From assembly GCA_964654605.1 (NCBI GenBank), contig CAZZLW010000025.1, forward strand, positions 1 to 24,143: DNA of 24,143 bases, in the 5' to 3' direction. The number at the start of each line of letters is the position of its first letter. The stretch's first letter is position 1. This document shows positions 1 to 7,353 of this stretch, piece by piece. Origin of the DNA: Raineya sp964654605 (GTDB lineage Bacteria; Bacteroidota; Bacteroidia; Cytophagales; Thermonemataceae). Made by a program: the position numbers and the translations under genes. The notes beneath the pieces are model-generated. The model saw nothing but the letters and a program-made list of their open reading frames with translations. It did no database searches and was not told the DNA's origin.

Positions 1-179
1 CCAACAATAAAACCAAAAGAAGATTTGATATCAATCTTCAAACTAAAAAGTTTTATTCTCCTGAACTCGGTGAATGGATTACTTTGAAAGTTTCTGCCAA
101 AGCCTTGCGTACTATCAACAAAAAAGGTATTGACGCAGTTATCAAAGAATCGGCGAAAAAAGGTACTTTGCACGCTTAG
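1..179 (+). CDS. rpmB: 50S ribosomal protein L28, C-terminal part
   Basis: The last 58 codons of an ORF cut by the left window edge; the reading frame has full codons from base 3 and ends with TAG. The visible residues (NNKTKRRFDINLQ near the start, then GEWITLKVSAKALRTINKKG) match the conserved core and C-terminal half of bacterial ribosomal protein L28, a structural protein of the large subunit. It is followed within 15 bp by a strong intrinsic terminator, so the transcript ends here. L33 (rpmG), which often follows L28, is not present downstream. Identification is by recognised sequence pattern; only the N-terminus is missing. Confidence 0.9.
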   Translation, partial: NNKTKRRFDINLQTKKFYSPELGEWITLKVSAKALRTINKKGIDAVIKESAKKGTLHA

Positions 180-193
180 CGAATACTACCTTT

Positions 194-237
194 CACAAGA
201 GAGCAAATCTATGTAGGTTTGCTCTTTTGTGTTTTTT
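194..237 (+). terminator. Rho-independent terminator after rpmB
   Basis: A 14-bp stem with one G-U wobble (194-207 pairing with 218-231), a 10-nt loop and six Ts directly after it. It lies 15 bp past the rpmB stop codon, on the coding strand of rpmB. Confidence 0.85.
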
Positions 238-274
238 ATACCAAGATTTAAGAAACTTACAAGATTTTCCGCAT

Positions 275-315
275 AGGTTTGAAAAGGTTAATTTTTAGGT
301 TTGAAAAAGGTTTGA
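275..315. repeat. Short dispersed AGGTTTGA copies upstream of prfA
   Basis: Three exact AGGTTTGA octamers (275-282, 297-304, 308-315) and one variant (285-292) are crowded into 41 bp before prfA. The first and third octamer units also read TAGGTTTG, which fits the Bacteroidetes -7 pattern TAnnTTTG, but no TTTG lies 19-21 bp upstream of them. The stretch may therefore hold the prfA promoter, or may be one more member of the TTTGAA repeat family seen elsewhere in this window. Confidence 0.5.
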
Positions 316-337
316 TTACTCAAAAAATTGCAAGAAA

Positions 338-1408
338 ATGCTTGACAAATTAGAAGCCATCAAAAATCGCTTTGAAGAAGTGAGCCACCAAATCACCCTG
401 CCCGAAACTATGGCAGATATGAAAACTTTTGCAAAGCTCAATAAAGAATACAAAGATTTGCAAAAAATTGTTGATAAATACAATGAATATAAACTTGTTT
501 TGGGAAACATTGAAAATGCCAAGCAAGTCATTGCCAACGAAAAAGACGAGGATTTTCGTGAAATGGCAAAAATGGAGTTAGACGAACTTTTACCCAAAAA
601 AGAACAAATTGAAGAAGAAATCAAAGTTTTGCTCATTCCCAAAGACCCTAACGACAGCAAAAACGTAATTTTAGAAATTAGAGCAGGAACAGGCGGCGAC
701 GAGGCTTCGCTTTTTGCAGGCGATTTGCTGGAAATGTATCAACGTTTTGCCCAAAGTCAGGGCTGGACTTTTGAGATTTTAGACTACACCGAAGGCACCG
801 TAGGCGGCTATAAAGAAATCATTGTAAGTATCAAAGGCGAAGATGTCTATGGAAAAATGAAGTACGAATCGGGAGTGCATAGAGTACAACGTGTGCCTGC
901 TACCGAAACACAAGGACGTGTGCATACCTCTGCCGCTACTGTAATGGTACTTCCCGAAGCCGAAGAAGTTGATATTGAAATCAATCCTGCTGATATTGAA
1001 ATGCAGACCTCACGTTCGGGTGGTGCAGGCGGACAGAACGTAAATAAAGTTGAAACCAAAGTACAACTCACACACAAACCCACAGGAATTGTGGTAGTAT
1101 GTCAGGTAGAGCGTTCCCAGCACGCCAATCGTGAGCGAGCAATGCAGATGCTACGTACAAAACTTTATGAAATAGAGTTTGAAAAACAAAATCAAGAGCT
1201 TATCCAACAACGCAAGTCGCAAGTACGCTCAGGCGACCGCTCCGAGAAAATTCGTACTTACAACTACCCCCAAAGTCGTGTAACTGATCATCGTATCGGT
1301 ATGACCGTCTATAATCTTGACGCCGTAATGGCAGGCGATATCGGGCAATTTATTGAAGCATTACGCCTTGCTGAAAATGCAGAAAAATTGAGCGAAGGCG
1401 TAAATTAA
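338..1408 (+). CDS. prfA: Peptide chain release factor 1 (RF1)
   Basis: This 356-aa protein is full length for class I release factors. It recognises UAA/UAG stop codons in the ribosomal A site and triggers hydrolysis of peptidyl-tRNA. The RF1-type codon-recognition tripeptide PAT is at residues 187-189 (RF2 would have SPF), and the catalytic GGQ motif is at 231-233 within SGGAGGQNVNKVET; this glutamine is the residue methylated by PrmC in characterised bacteria. The N-terminal part (about 1-100) is helical and charged, as in domain 1. The start MLDKLEAI matches the usual RF1 start. The gene stands alone between the rpmB terminator and the convergent hisD, whose stop codon is only 7 bp away, leaving no room for a dedicated terminator. 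Confidence 0.97.
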   Translation: MLDKLEAIKNRFEEVSHQITLPETMADMKTFAKLNKEYKDLQKIVDKYNEYKLVLGNIENAKQVIANEKDEDFREMAKMELDELLPKKEQIEEEIKVLLIPKDPNDSKNVILEIRAGTGGDEASLFAGDLLEMYQRFAQSQGWTFEILDYTEGTVGGYKEIIVSIKGEDVYGKMKYESGVHRVQRVPATETQGRVHTSAATVMVLPEAEEVDIEINPADIEMQTSRSGGAGGQNVNKVETKVQLTHKPTGIVVVCQVERSQHANRERAMQMLRTKLYEIEFEKQNQELIQQRKSQVRSGDRSEKIRTYNYPQSRVTDHRIGMTVYNLDAVMAGDIGQFIEALRLAENAEKLSEGVN

Positions 1409-1415
1409 AAGTTTG

Positions 1416-2690
1416 CTATTGGTTTAGGCGTATCGTTACAGCTCTTTTATGAGCTTCTAATTGTTCATTTTCAGCCATAATACTAATGGTTTCACCAATA
1501 TTTTGCAAACCTTTTTTAGAGATTTTTTGAAAAGTAATTTTTCTAACGAAGCTATCTACCGAAACACCGCTATATGCACGAGCAAAACCATTGGTAGGCA
1601 AGGTGTGATTTGTGCCCGAAGCATAATCTCCTGCACTTTCGGGGGTGTAATTGCCCAAAAATACCGAACCTGCATTGATGATTTTTTCAGCTACTTTTTC
1701 TGCATTTTTCAGAGCCAAAATCAAGTGTTCGGGGGCATATAAGTTCACTAAATCCAAAGCATCGTTGGGTTTTTCCAGCACAATAATTTTACTTTGAGCA
1801 AGAGCCTTTTCGGCAATTTCGTTGCGAGGCAGGCTTATGAGCTGTTTTTGCACCTCTTGTCTTACTTTTTCAGCCATTTTGAGCGAATGAGTAACCAAAA
1901 TTACTTGGCTATCGGTGCCGTGCTCGGCTTGGGAAAGCAAATCTGCGGCAACAAAGGCAGGGCGAGCTGTTTCATCTGCCCAAACCATCACCTCCGAAGG
2001 TCCTGCGGGCATATCAATCGCTACACAATCTCGGGCTACTTGCTGTTTGGCAACGGTTACAAACTGATTGCCCGGTCCGAATATTTTATAGACTTTTGGC
2101 ACACTTTCCGTACCGAAAGCCATAGCTCCAATAGCTTGCACGCCCCCAATTTTGAAAATTTTATGAACTCCCACTTTCCAAGCCGCAAACAAAATAGCAG
2201 GGTGAATTTCGCCATTTTTAGCAGGGGTACATAAGATTACTTCTTTACAAGCCGCAATTTGAGCAGGTACTCCCAGCATTAGTACCGTAGAAAAGAGTGG
2301 AGCTGTTCCTCCGGGAATGTACAAACCAACTTTTTCTATACCTACGCTTTTTCGCCAACAAGTAACCCCTTCCATTGTTTGTACTTTCTTGGGTTTTTCA
2401 AGCTGTTTTTCGTGAAATTTGTAGATATTGCTGTATGCCTGCTCTATGGCTTTCCGCAGTTTTTTATCAATACTTTTGATAGCTTTCTCAATTTCCGAAT
2501 CGCTTACTTGCAAATCTCCTCCATAGTTATCAAATTTCTGATTAAACTTGCGAACTGCCTTATCGCCATTTTCACGGATTTCGTCTAAAATACTTTCTAC
2601 TTTACTTACAATATCGCTATAACGTGCCGTAGGGCGTTGCAAAAGGCTTTCCCATTGCTTACGAACAGGATTTTGAATAATCGTTAGCAT
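1416..2690 (-). CDS. hisD: Histidinol dehydrogenase
   Basis: Catalyses the last two steps of histidine synthesis, the NAD-dependent four-electron oxidation of L-histidinol to L-histidine via the aldehyde, with one zinc per active site. From the start chosen here the protein has 424 residues, normal for HisD. Expected family residues are visible: zinc ligands Q254 and H257 (SQAEHGTDSQ), D355 (SAGDYASGTNHTLPT) and H414 near the C-terminus (EAHKRAV), and the catalytic pair E321-H322 (APEHL). The frame stays open 44 codons further upstream, but that extension is not HisD-like and would overlap the panB 5' region, so the internal ATG at 2688-2690 was used. A TAnnTTTG element lies 24 bp upstream. 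No other his gene is adjacent; hisF is about 20 kb away. Confidence 0.95.
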   Translation of the reverse strand: MLTIIQNPVRKQWESLLQRPTARYSDIVSKVESILDEIRENGDKAVRKFNQKFDNYGGDLQVSDSEIEKAIKSIDKKLRKAIEQAYSNIYKFHEKQLEKPKKVQTMEGVTCWRKSVGIEKVGLYIPGGTAPLFSTVLMLGVPAQIAACKEVILCTPAKNGEIHPAILFAAWKVGVHKIFKIGGVQAIGAMAFGTESVPKVYKIFGPGNQFVTVAKQQVARDCVAIDMPAGPSEVMVWADETARPAFVAADLLSQAEHGTDSQVILVTHSLKMAEKVRQEVQKQLISLPRNEIAEKALAQSKIIVLEKPNDALDLVNLYAPEHLILALKNAEKVAEKIINAGSVFLGNYTPESAGDYASGTNHTLPTNGFARAYSGVSVDSFVRKITFQKISKKGLQNIGETISIMAENEQLEAHKRAVTIRLNQ

Positions 2691-2713
2691 AGCTGATAGG
2701 TTTGAATAGAGTG

Positions 2714-2721
2714 CAAAAATA
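2714..2721 (-). promoter_or_regulatory. Candidate -7 promoter element for hisD
   Basis: On the minus strand this reads TATTTTTG, matching the Bacteroidetes -7 consensus TAnnTTTG, and sits 24 bp before the chosen hisD ATG. No TTTG is found at the -33 spacing, so the call rests on one half-site. Its position argues for the shorter HisD start. Confidence 0.35.
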
Positions 2722-2810
2722 CGGATTTTGTAAAAAAACTCTTGAAAAACGTTTTTTTCTGCAAAAAATTTTTCAATTTTGAAAAATCCACTCCAAATTT
2801 TTTCTGCGTT

Positions 2811-3629
2811 ATGTCGGTTCATTCAGAAATCAAAAAGGTAACTACACACAAGCTCTTGGAAATGAAGCATAAAGGGGAAAAAATCTCTATGCTTACTGCT
2901 TACGACTACTCACTGGCAAAAATTGTAGATGCCGCAGGTATTGATATTATTTTGGTAGGCGATAGTGCTTCTAATGTTATGGCAGGCAACGAAACCACCC
3001 TACCTATCACCCTTGACCAAATGATTTATCACGCTTCCAGCGTAGTAAGGGCTGTAAAAAGAGCTTTGGTCGTTGTAGATTTGCCTTTTGGCTCGTATCA
3101 GGGCAATTCCAAAGAAGCACTGCAATCTACCATTCGCATAATGAAAGAAACAGGCGGACACGCTATCAAAATGGAAGGTGGTGCCGAAATCGCCGAATCC
3201 ATTACACGCATACTTTGTGCGGGTGTGCCTGTAATGGGACATTTAGGGCTTACGCCTCAATCTATTTATAAATTTGGCACTTACAATGTCAGAGCCAAAG
3301 AAGAAGCCGAAGCTAAAAAGCTATTGGAAGATGCTATGCTTTTGGATAAGTTAGGGTGCTTTGCTTTGGTTTTGGAGAAAATTCCTGCGATGCTTGCCAA
3401 ACAAGTCGCCGAGAGTGTCAGTATTCCTGTGATAGGCATTGGAGCAGGACCTTATGTAGATGGGCAAGTGCTTGTACTTCACGATATGCTGGGCATCAAT
3501 AAAGATTTTAGTCCTCGTTTTCTTCGCCGTTATGCCGATTTGAACACTATCATTCACAAGGCAGTAGAGCAGTACATTGAAGACGTGAAAAACAAAGATT
3601 TTCCCAACGAAAAAGAGTCTTATTTTTAA
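2811..3629 (+). CDS. panB: 3-methyl-2-oxobutanoate hydroxymethyltransferase
   Basis: First committed enzyme of pantothenate (vitamin B5/CoA) synthesis: transfers a hydroxymethyl group from 5,10-methylene-tetrahydrofolate to alpha-ketoisovalerate, giving ketopantoate. The 272-aa protein is of standard length and a TIM barrel by family. Visible family residues are the metal/substrate ligands D51 (ILVGDSASNV), D90 (VVVDLPFGSY) and E122 (KMEGG), the GHLGLTPQ segment (143-150), and the catalytic glutamate E189 (LVLEKIP). The ORF is open 23 codons further upstream, but that stretch is low-complexity and non-conserved, so the ATG at 2811 (MSVHSEIKK) was taken. It is divergent from hisD with a 120-bp gap. 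No panC or panD is visible nearby. Confidence 0.95.
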   Translation: MSVHSEIKKVTTHKLLEMKHKGEKISMLTAYDYSLAKIVDAAGIDIILVGDSASNVMAGNETTLPITLDQMIYHASSVVRAVKRALVVVDLPFGSYQGNSKEALQSTIRIMKETGGHAIKMEGGAEIAESITRILCAGVPVMGHLGLTPQSIYKFGTYNVRAKEEAEAKKLLEDAMLLDKLGCFALVLEKIPAMLAKQVAESVSIPVIGIGAGPYVDGQVLVLHDMLGINKDFSPRFLRRYADLNTIIHKAVEQYIEDVKNKDFPNEKESYF

Positions 3630-3635
3630 GAAACA

Positions 3636-3681
3636 GAAACCTTCACTCCTATTAGAGAATGAAGGTTTCTGATTTTTTTGT
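3636..3681. terminator. Shared terminator hairpin between panB and acyl-CoA ligase
   Basis: A perfect 12-bp stem (3636-3647 with 3662-3673) followed on the plus strand by a seven-T tract. It begins 7 bp after the panB stop. The minus-strand flank is TTTCTT, a weaker U-tract, so it may also end transcription of the convergent ligase gene. Confidence 0.85.
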
Positions 3682-3697
3682 TAAAACAGCCCTTATG

Positions 3698-5404
3698 TTA
3701 TGAACCTGTACCCGTCTTGCCTTGTGCTTCTAATTGGGCTTTGAGTTCATCTTTCAACACTTTACGCAAAATCTTGCCTACATTGGATTTAGGCAACTCT
3801 TTGCGAAACTCAATATCACGAGGCTGTTTATAGCCTGTTAGGTTTTCTTCGCAATATTTACGCAATTCTTGCTCTGTAAGGCTTTCGTCTTTTTTTACTA
3901 CATAAATTTTAACTCTTTCTGTAGCTTTGGCATCAGGCACACCGATAGCGGCAACTTCCAAGACTTTGGGGTGTCCTGCAACCACATCTTCCACTTCATT
4001 CGGATAGACATTGAAGCCCGAAACCAAAATCATATCTTTCTTTCTATCTACAATTTTGAAAAATCCATCAGGTTGCATTACGCCAATATCCCCAGTTTTG
4101 AACCAACCATCTTCTGTAAAAACTTTGGCAGTTTCATCAGGGCGATTCCAGTAGCCCAACATCACATTAGGTCCTTTGGCACAAATTTCACCTGCCTCGC
4201 CCAAAGGCACTTCTCTGCCGTCTTCGTCTATGAGTTTCAAATCAACATTAGGCAAAGGGATACCAATTGTTCCAATTTGTTCGGTGCCATCAATGGGGTT
4301 ACAGGTAAGTACAGGCGAGGTCTCGCTCAATCCGTAACCTTCGGCTACGGCAATGCCTGTGAGTTGTTTCCACTTTTCAGCAACAGGTTTTTGCATAGCC
4401 ATACCGCCTGCTACAATAGTTTTTACACCACTCCAATTGATTTTTTTGAAATCGGGGTGGTTCATCATACCGATAAAGAGCGTGTTGAGCCCTGTCATCA
4501 CGGTAAAGCGATTTTTGATAAGTTCGCCCAAAAAGCCTTGCATATCACGAGGATTGGCAATGAGAATATTTTTTGCTCCAATGGCTATCATTGAAAAGCA
4601 GTTCACCGTAAGAGCAAAAACGTGATACAAAGGCAAAGGAGTAACAATAATTTCTTGTCGGTCTACTAATTTGGGTGCCATCCACGCCTTGATTTGCATC
4701 ATATTGGCAATAATATTGCGATGCGTGAGCATTGCCCCTTTGGAAACTCCCGTAGTGCCACCTGTGTACTGCAAAAAGGCTATATCTTGGGAAGTAATTT
4801 CAGGACGTTTGTAAGGGTTTTTCGCCCCCAAAGCCAGTGCTTTATTGAAAGGAATAGCATTGGGAATATTGAAAGGAGGCACCATTTTTTTCTTGTGCTT
4901 CACTACGTAATTAACGATTTTGCCTTTCAAAAAACCCAACATATCCCCTACTTCCGTAACTATGACGTGCTTGATATTCGTATGAGGCAGTGCCTTTTCC
5001 AAATTGCTTGCAAAATTGGCAAGTATGATAGTTGCTTTTACATCAGCATCTTTGTATTGATGTTCCATTTCACGCACCGTATATTGCGGATTGACATTCA
5101 CCGCTGTACAACCAGCCCTCAAAATACCAAATAAAGCAACAGGATACTGCAAAATATTAGGCATTTGCAAGCCAACTTTGTCGCCTTTCTGCAAACCCAA
5201 ACTCTGCAAGAAAGCCGCAAAATCACGCGATTTTTTATCAACTTCTTTATAGGTAAGTACCTTATCCATAAACTGATAGGCGGGCAAATCCGCAAACTTC
5301 TGGAAATGCTCTTCCAAAAAAGCCATAAGTGAAGGATAAGCATCAGGATTGATTTCCTTAGGTACTCTTGAAGGGTAGCTTTTGAACCATACTTTTTCTT
5401 CCAT
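3698..5404 (-). CDS. fadD: Long-chain fatty acid--CoA ligase (AMP-forming)
   Basis: Activates free fatty acids to acyl-CoA through an acyl-adenylate, feeding beta-oxidation or lipid remodelling. From MEEKVWFK the protein is 568 aa, near FadD length. ANL-superfamily motifs appear in order: P-loop YTGGTTGVSKG (213-223), GYGLSETSP (356-364), GWFKTGD (433-439), the hinge region VDRKKDMI (452-459) and the invariant C-terminal lysine K544 in KSNVGKILRK. The longer frame adds 16 residues without family similarity; the ATG at 5402-5404 was preferred. It starts 20 bp after the PIN gene fragment and may be cotranscribed with it. Substrate chain length cannot be read from sequence; medium/long chain is inferred from overall FadD resemblance. 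Confidence 0.9.
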   Translation of the reverse strand: MEEKVWFKSYPSRVPKEINPDAYPSLMAFLEEHFQKFADLPAYQFMDKVLTYKEVDKKSRDFAAFLQSLGLQKGDKVGLQMPNILQYPVALFGILRAGCTAVNVNPQYTVREMEHQYKDADVKATIILANFASNLEKALPHTNIKHVIVTEVGDMLGFLKGKIVNYVVKHKKKMVPPFNIPNAIPFNKALALGAKNPYKRPEITSQDIAFLQYTGGTTGVSKGAMLTHRNIIANMMQIKAWMAPKLVDRQEIIVTPLPLYHVFALTVNCFSMIAIGAKNILIANPRDMQGFLGELIKNRFTVMTGLNTLFIGMMNHPDFKKINWSGVKTIVAGGMAMQKPVAEKWKQLTGIAVAEGYGLSETSPVLTCNPIDGTEQIGTIGIPLPNVDLKLIDEDGREVPLGEAGEICAKGPNVMLGYWNRPDETAKVFTEDGWFKTGDIGVMQPDGFFKIVDRKKDMILVSGFNVYPNEVEDVVAGHPKVLEVAAIGVPDAKATERVKIYVVKKDESLTEQELRKYCEENLTGYKQPRDIEFRKELPKSNVGKILRKVLKDELKAQLEAQGKTGTGS

Positions 5405-5423
5405 AAAGTTTATTGTTTTGAGG

Positions 5424-5862
5424 TTAATAAGCAAAATTTCCGTTTGGGACAATCTCTATTCTTCTTTTTGAACAAATATCTGCAAAATCTTTGGCATTAA
5501 AGGTAATGAAAAAATTGATTTTGAAAGAAATATCAGCGAGCATTTCTCTCAGTACAATATCTACCAAACTCAAATTACATTTTCTATCTATTGAGTTATC
5601 ATCAAGTAATTTTTCCAAAGCAATATCCCGATAAGGAACATCATCTACACGCTCAAAATTCGCCTTCTTGATTTCCCTTTGAAACCCCAACATAGATTTT
5701 TTTACAAATTTTGTTTTCAGTGTTTCATACAGACAAGGGCCAAGGGAACAAAATTTTCGTATTGTTCAGATATTCTGCCAACTCTTTGGCTTGCAAGTGA
5801 TACTGGTCTGTGCTATCGTAAAAGGCAAACCAGAAACCCGAATCTATCAAAGCAACCTTCAT
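5424..5862 (-). pseudogene. PIN-domain nuclease with internal frameshift
   Basis: Two reading frames together rebuild one PIN-domain protein of about 145 aa. The first runs from ATG 5862 (MKVALIDSGFWFAFYD) and stops at 5725 after 45 codons; the second takes over near 5736 with CLYETLKTKF and runs to 5424. The junction lies at CCC-T-TGT on the coding strand, one base too many, inside the repeat-like plus-strand text CAAGGGCCAAGGG. Joined, the expected acidic tetrad of PIN nucleases is complete: D7, E46, D101 and D125 (ITFNAKDF). Neither half carries all four. PIN proteins are Mg-dependent RNases, often VapC-type toxins. The start overlaps the stop of the upstream gene by ATGA. It could be a decayed gene, a programmed frameshift or a sequencing error. 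Confidence 0.7.
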
Positions 5863-6197
5863 TGACTATCAAAGATTTCACTTTCAGCGTTGTCGGTAAA
5901 AAAACCTTCCCAAGGAGCATTTTTACGCCTACCAATAATAAACTTTCCTTTGGGTTTGCCCGTTTCGTCATCAGACCATATCAAATAAACCCTATCATTT
6001 TTTTGAAAATTTATACGTTTTTTCAAGGAATCTGCTATTTCCTTATCAGGTTGGGCAGGATTAAAACAATTTTTGAAAAAAACAGCAAGGCTATCGCCAC
6101 ATTCTTTGGCATTATGCTCATCAAGCCATTCATAAAGAGCTTCATAATCTCCTTTCAGACCCAAATCATAAGAAAGCCAGAAAATCTTAGGTATCAT
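5859..6197 (-). CDS. Small protein, possible Cas2/SinR-like fold, upstream of PIN gene
   Basis: A 112-aa acidic protein of unknown function. The N-terminal part reads FWLSYDLGLKGDYEALYEWL (residues 6-25), followed by KECGDSLAVFF, then a helix ending EIADSLKKRINFQKNDRVYLI. This order (strand with YDL, helix with DYExLYExL, strand, then xIxDxLKxxI..NDRVYLI) resembles small ferredoxin-fold proteins annotated as SinR or Cas2-like; this is pattern-based inference. A C-terminal segment GKFIIGRRKNAPWEGFF looks conserved but is not recognised. Its TGA overlaps the ATG of the PIN gene, and it begins 5 bp after the TPR gene ends, so the three are surely one transcript. The arrangement is that of a toxin-antitoxin pair, but no function has been shown. 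Confidence 0.6.
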   Translation of the reverse strand: MIPKIFWLSYDLGLKGDYEALYEWLDEHNAKECGDSLAVFFKNCFNPAQPDKEIADSLKKRINFQKNDRVYLIWSDDETGKPKGKFIIGRRKNAPWEGFFTDNAESEIFDSQ

Positions 6198-6202
6198 AGA
6201 AT

Positions 6203-7225
6203 TTACAAATTTCTCATCAATAGTTCGGCTACAATGATGTATCGGTGCGGTTTGGGAATATCCGTTAGGTGCATCACTGCCTCCGAAAACTTGTTTGTTC
6301 CTTTTAGTTCCGTAATTTCCACCTCATTTTTAGAGATTTTGACTTTATTTTCTTTCCGCTTTATTTCGTAAGGATTTCTATTTTCCTCGTTGTTGGAAAT
6401 TTTGATTTTATCACCCGCGAGTTTTACTTTCCAAAGTAAAGTTTGCCCATCGGGGGTACGAACTTTGAAGCCATCGGCATCTTTAGCTTTTACTTCGGCT
6501 AAGCCAACTCCCTGTGCATCAGTGTATTTATTTTTTTCAGCTGATTTTACTTTCCCTTTCATCAAAACACCACTATACTGAATCAGAATTTCTGAACCTG
6601 ATAGCTGAAAAGTAGCACTTTCCCCACTTGCATTAGTATAAGTAACAATGTTTCCTGTATTGGGGTTAATTTGCTGTGGCGTTTGTTCTGTTTTGAGTGG
6701 TGTATAGCTTGAATTTTGGGACGAAGGTTTGAGTATCCAATAACCTAAACCCGCTATGATAGCAAAAAAGGCTACTACTCCCAAAATTTTCCCCAATTGC
6801 AGTTCTTTTTGAGGCTTGTAACGCACAGAACGCAAGAGTTCCATTGCCTTTTGGTCGTTGGGATTTTTGAGAATTGCCATTGAGGCAAACTCTTCACTTT
6901 TCTTTTTGTAAGAAGGAATATTGGTTTGAATATACTTCATTCCATAAGCTTGGGCAAGCAGACTAAGCGTTTCAGCATCATCGGGGTCAAGGTTGTAGGC
7001 ACTTTCAAGAAGCAAAATCGCATCTTCACTTTGCTGGTGATTGAGCAAGCCTCTCGCCGAATCAAGCATTTTTCTTCTTTCCTGCTCTACGGCATAGAAA
7101 TCTTCTTCACTCATTCCCAACTCTTTGGCAATTTCTTTCAAGTCTGATTTCTGATTTTCACGCTCTCGGCGTTCTTTGAGCCTCATCATTTCCCTGATAT
7201 AGGCATCTACTCTTTCATTATCCAT
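6203..7225 (-). CDS. TPR-containing single-pass membrane protein
   Basis: A 340-aa protein with a charged coiled N-terminus (about 1-35, DAYIREMMRLKERRERE), a helical repeat region (about 50-135) including AILLLESAYNLDPDDAETLSLLAQAYG, typical of tetratricopeptide repeats, one transmembrane segment (about 146-165, ILGVVAFFAIIAGLGYWIL), and a polar C-terminal domain with several beta-rich segments (190-340). No signal peptide is seen, so the TPR half is probably cytoplasmic and the C-terminal half periplasmic. TPR domains mediate protein contacts; the partner is unknown. It is the first gene of the cluster with the Cas2-like and PIN genes (5-bp gap, then ATGA overlap). Whether it belongs functionally to that pair is unclear. 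Confidence 0.75.
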   Translation of the reverse strand: MDNERVDAYIREMMRLKERRERENQKSDLKEIAKELGMSEEDFYAVEQERRKMLDSARGLLNHQQSEDAILLLESAYNLDPDDAETLSLLAQAYGMKYIQTNIPSYKKKSEEFASMAILKNPNDQKAMELLRSVRYKPQKELQLGKILGVVAFFAIIAGLGYWILKPSSQNSSYTPLKTEQTPQQINPNTGNIVTYTNASGESATFQLSGSEILIQYSGVLMKGKVKSAEKNKYTDAQGVGLAEVKAKDADGFKVRTPDGQTLLWKVKLAGDKIKISNNEENRNPYEIKRKENKVKISKNEVEITELKGTNKFSEAVMHLTDIPKPHRYIIVAELLMRNL

Positions 7226-7230
7226 ACAAA

Positions 7231-7254
7231 ATTCAAAAATTCAGAAGTTCAAAG
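7231..7254. repeat. Three tandem 8-bp TTCAAA-type units
   Basis: ATTCAAAA, ATTCAGAA and GTTCAAAG follow one another with exact 8-bp spacing just upstream of the TPR gene start. The unit belongs to the same degenerate family as the arrays at 11591, 16012 and 23857. Confidence 0.55.
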
Positions 7255-7273
7255 GGGTTAGAGTAGCGAAAAG

Positions 7274-7313
7274 TAAAAAAATTTTCTTACACTCCAAGTC
7301 AAATGTAAGAAAA
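7274..7313 (-). terminator. Rho-independent terminator of the UvrD/PcrA gene
   Basis: Read on the minus strand: a perfect 10-bp stem TTTTCTTACA/TGTAAGAAAA (7304-7313 with 7282-7291), a 12-nt loop, then seven Ts (7281-7275). It lies about 40 bp after the helicase stop codon. Confidence 0.8.
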
Positions 7314-7353
7314 CTTTATGCTTGTAGGCATTAAAAAACTGAATTACAGATTT

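Noticed and set aside
2691..2822. A 44-residue N-terminal extension of HisD
   Set aside because: It is not HisD-like, overlaps the panB region, and a -7 element lies inside it; the standard-length start at 2690 fits better.
3869..5134. Long plus-strand reading frames opposite the acyl-CoA ligase
   Set aside because: They are antisense shadows of a well-supported gene and have no recognisable domains.
5859..6197. A CRISPR-Cas interpretation of the Cas2-like protein
   Set aside because: No Cas1, other cas genes or CRISPR repeat-spacer array is present; the tandem repeats at the window end have no spacers.
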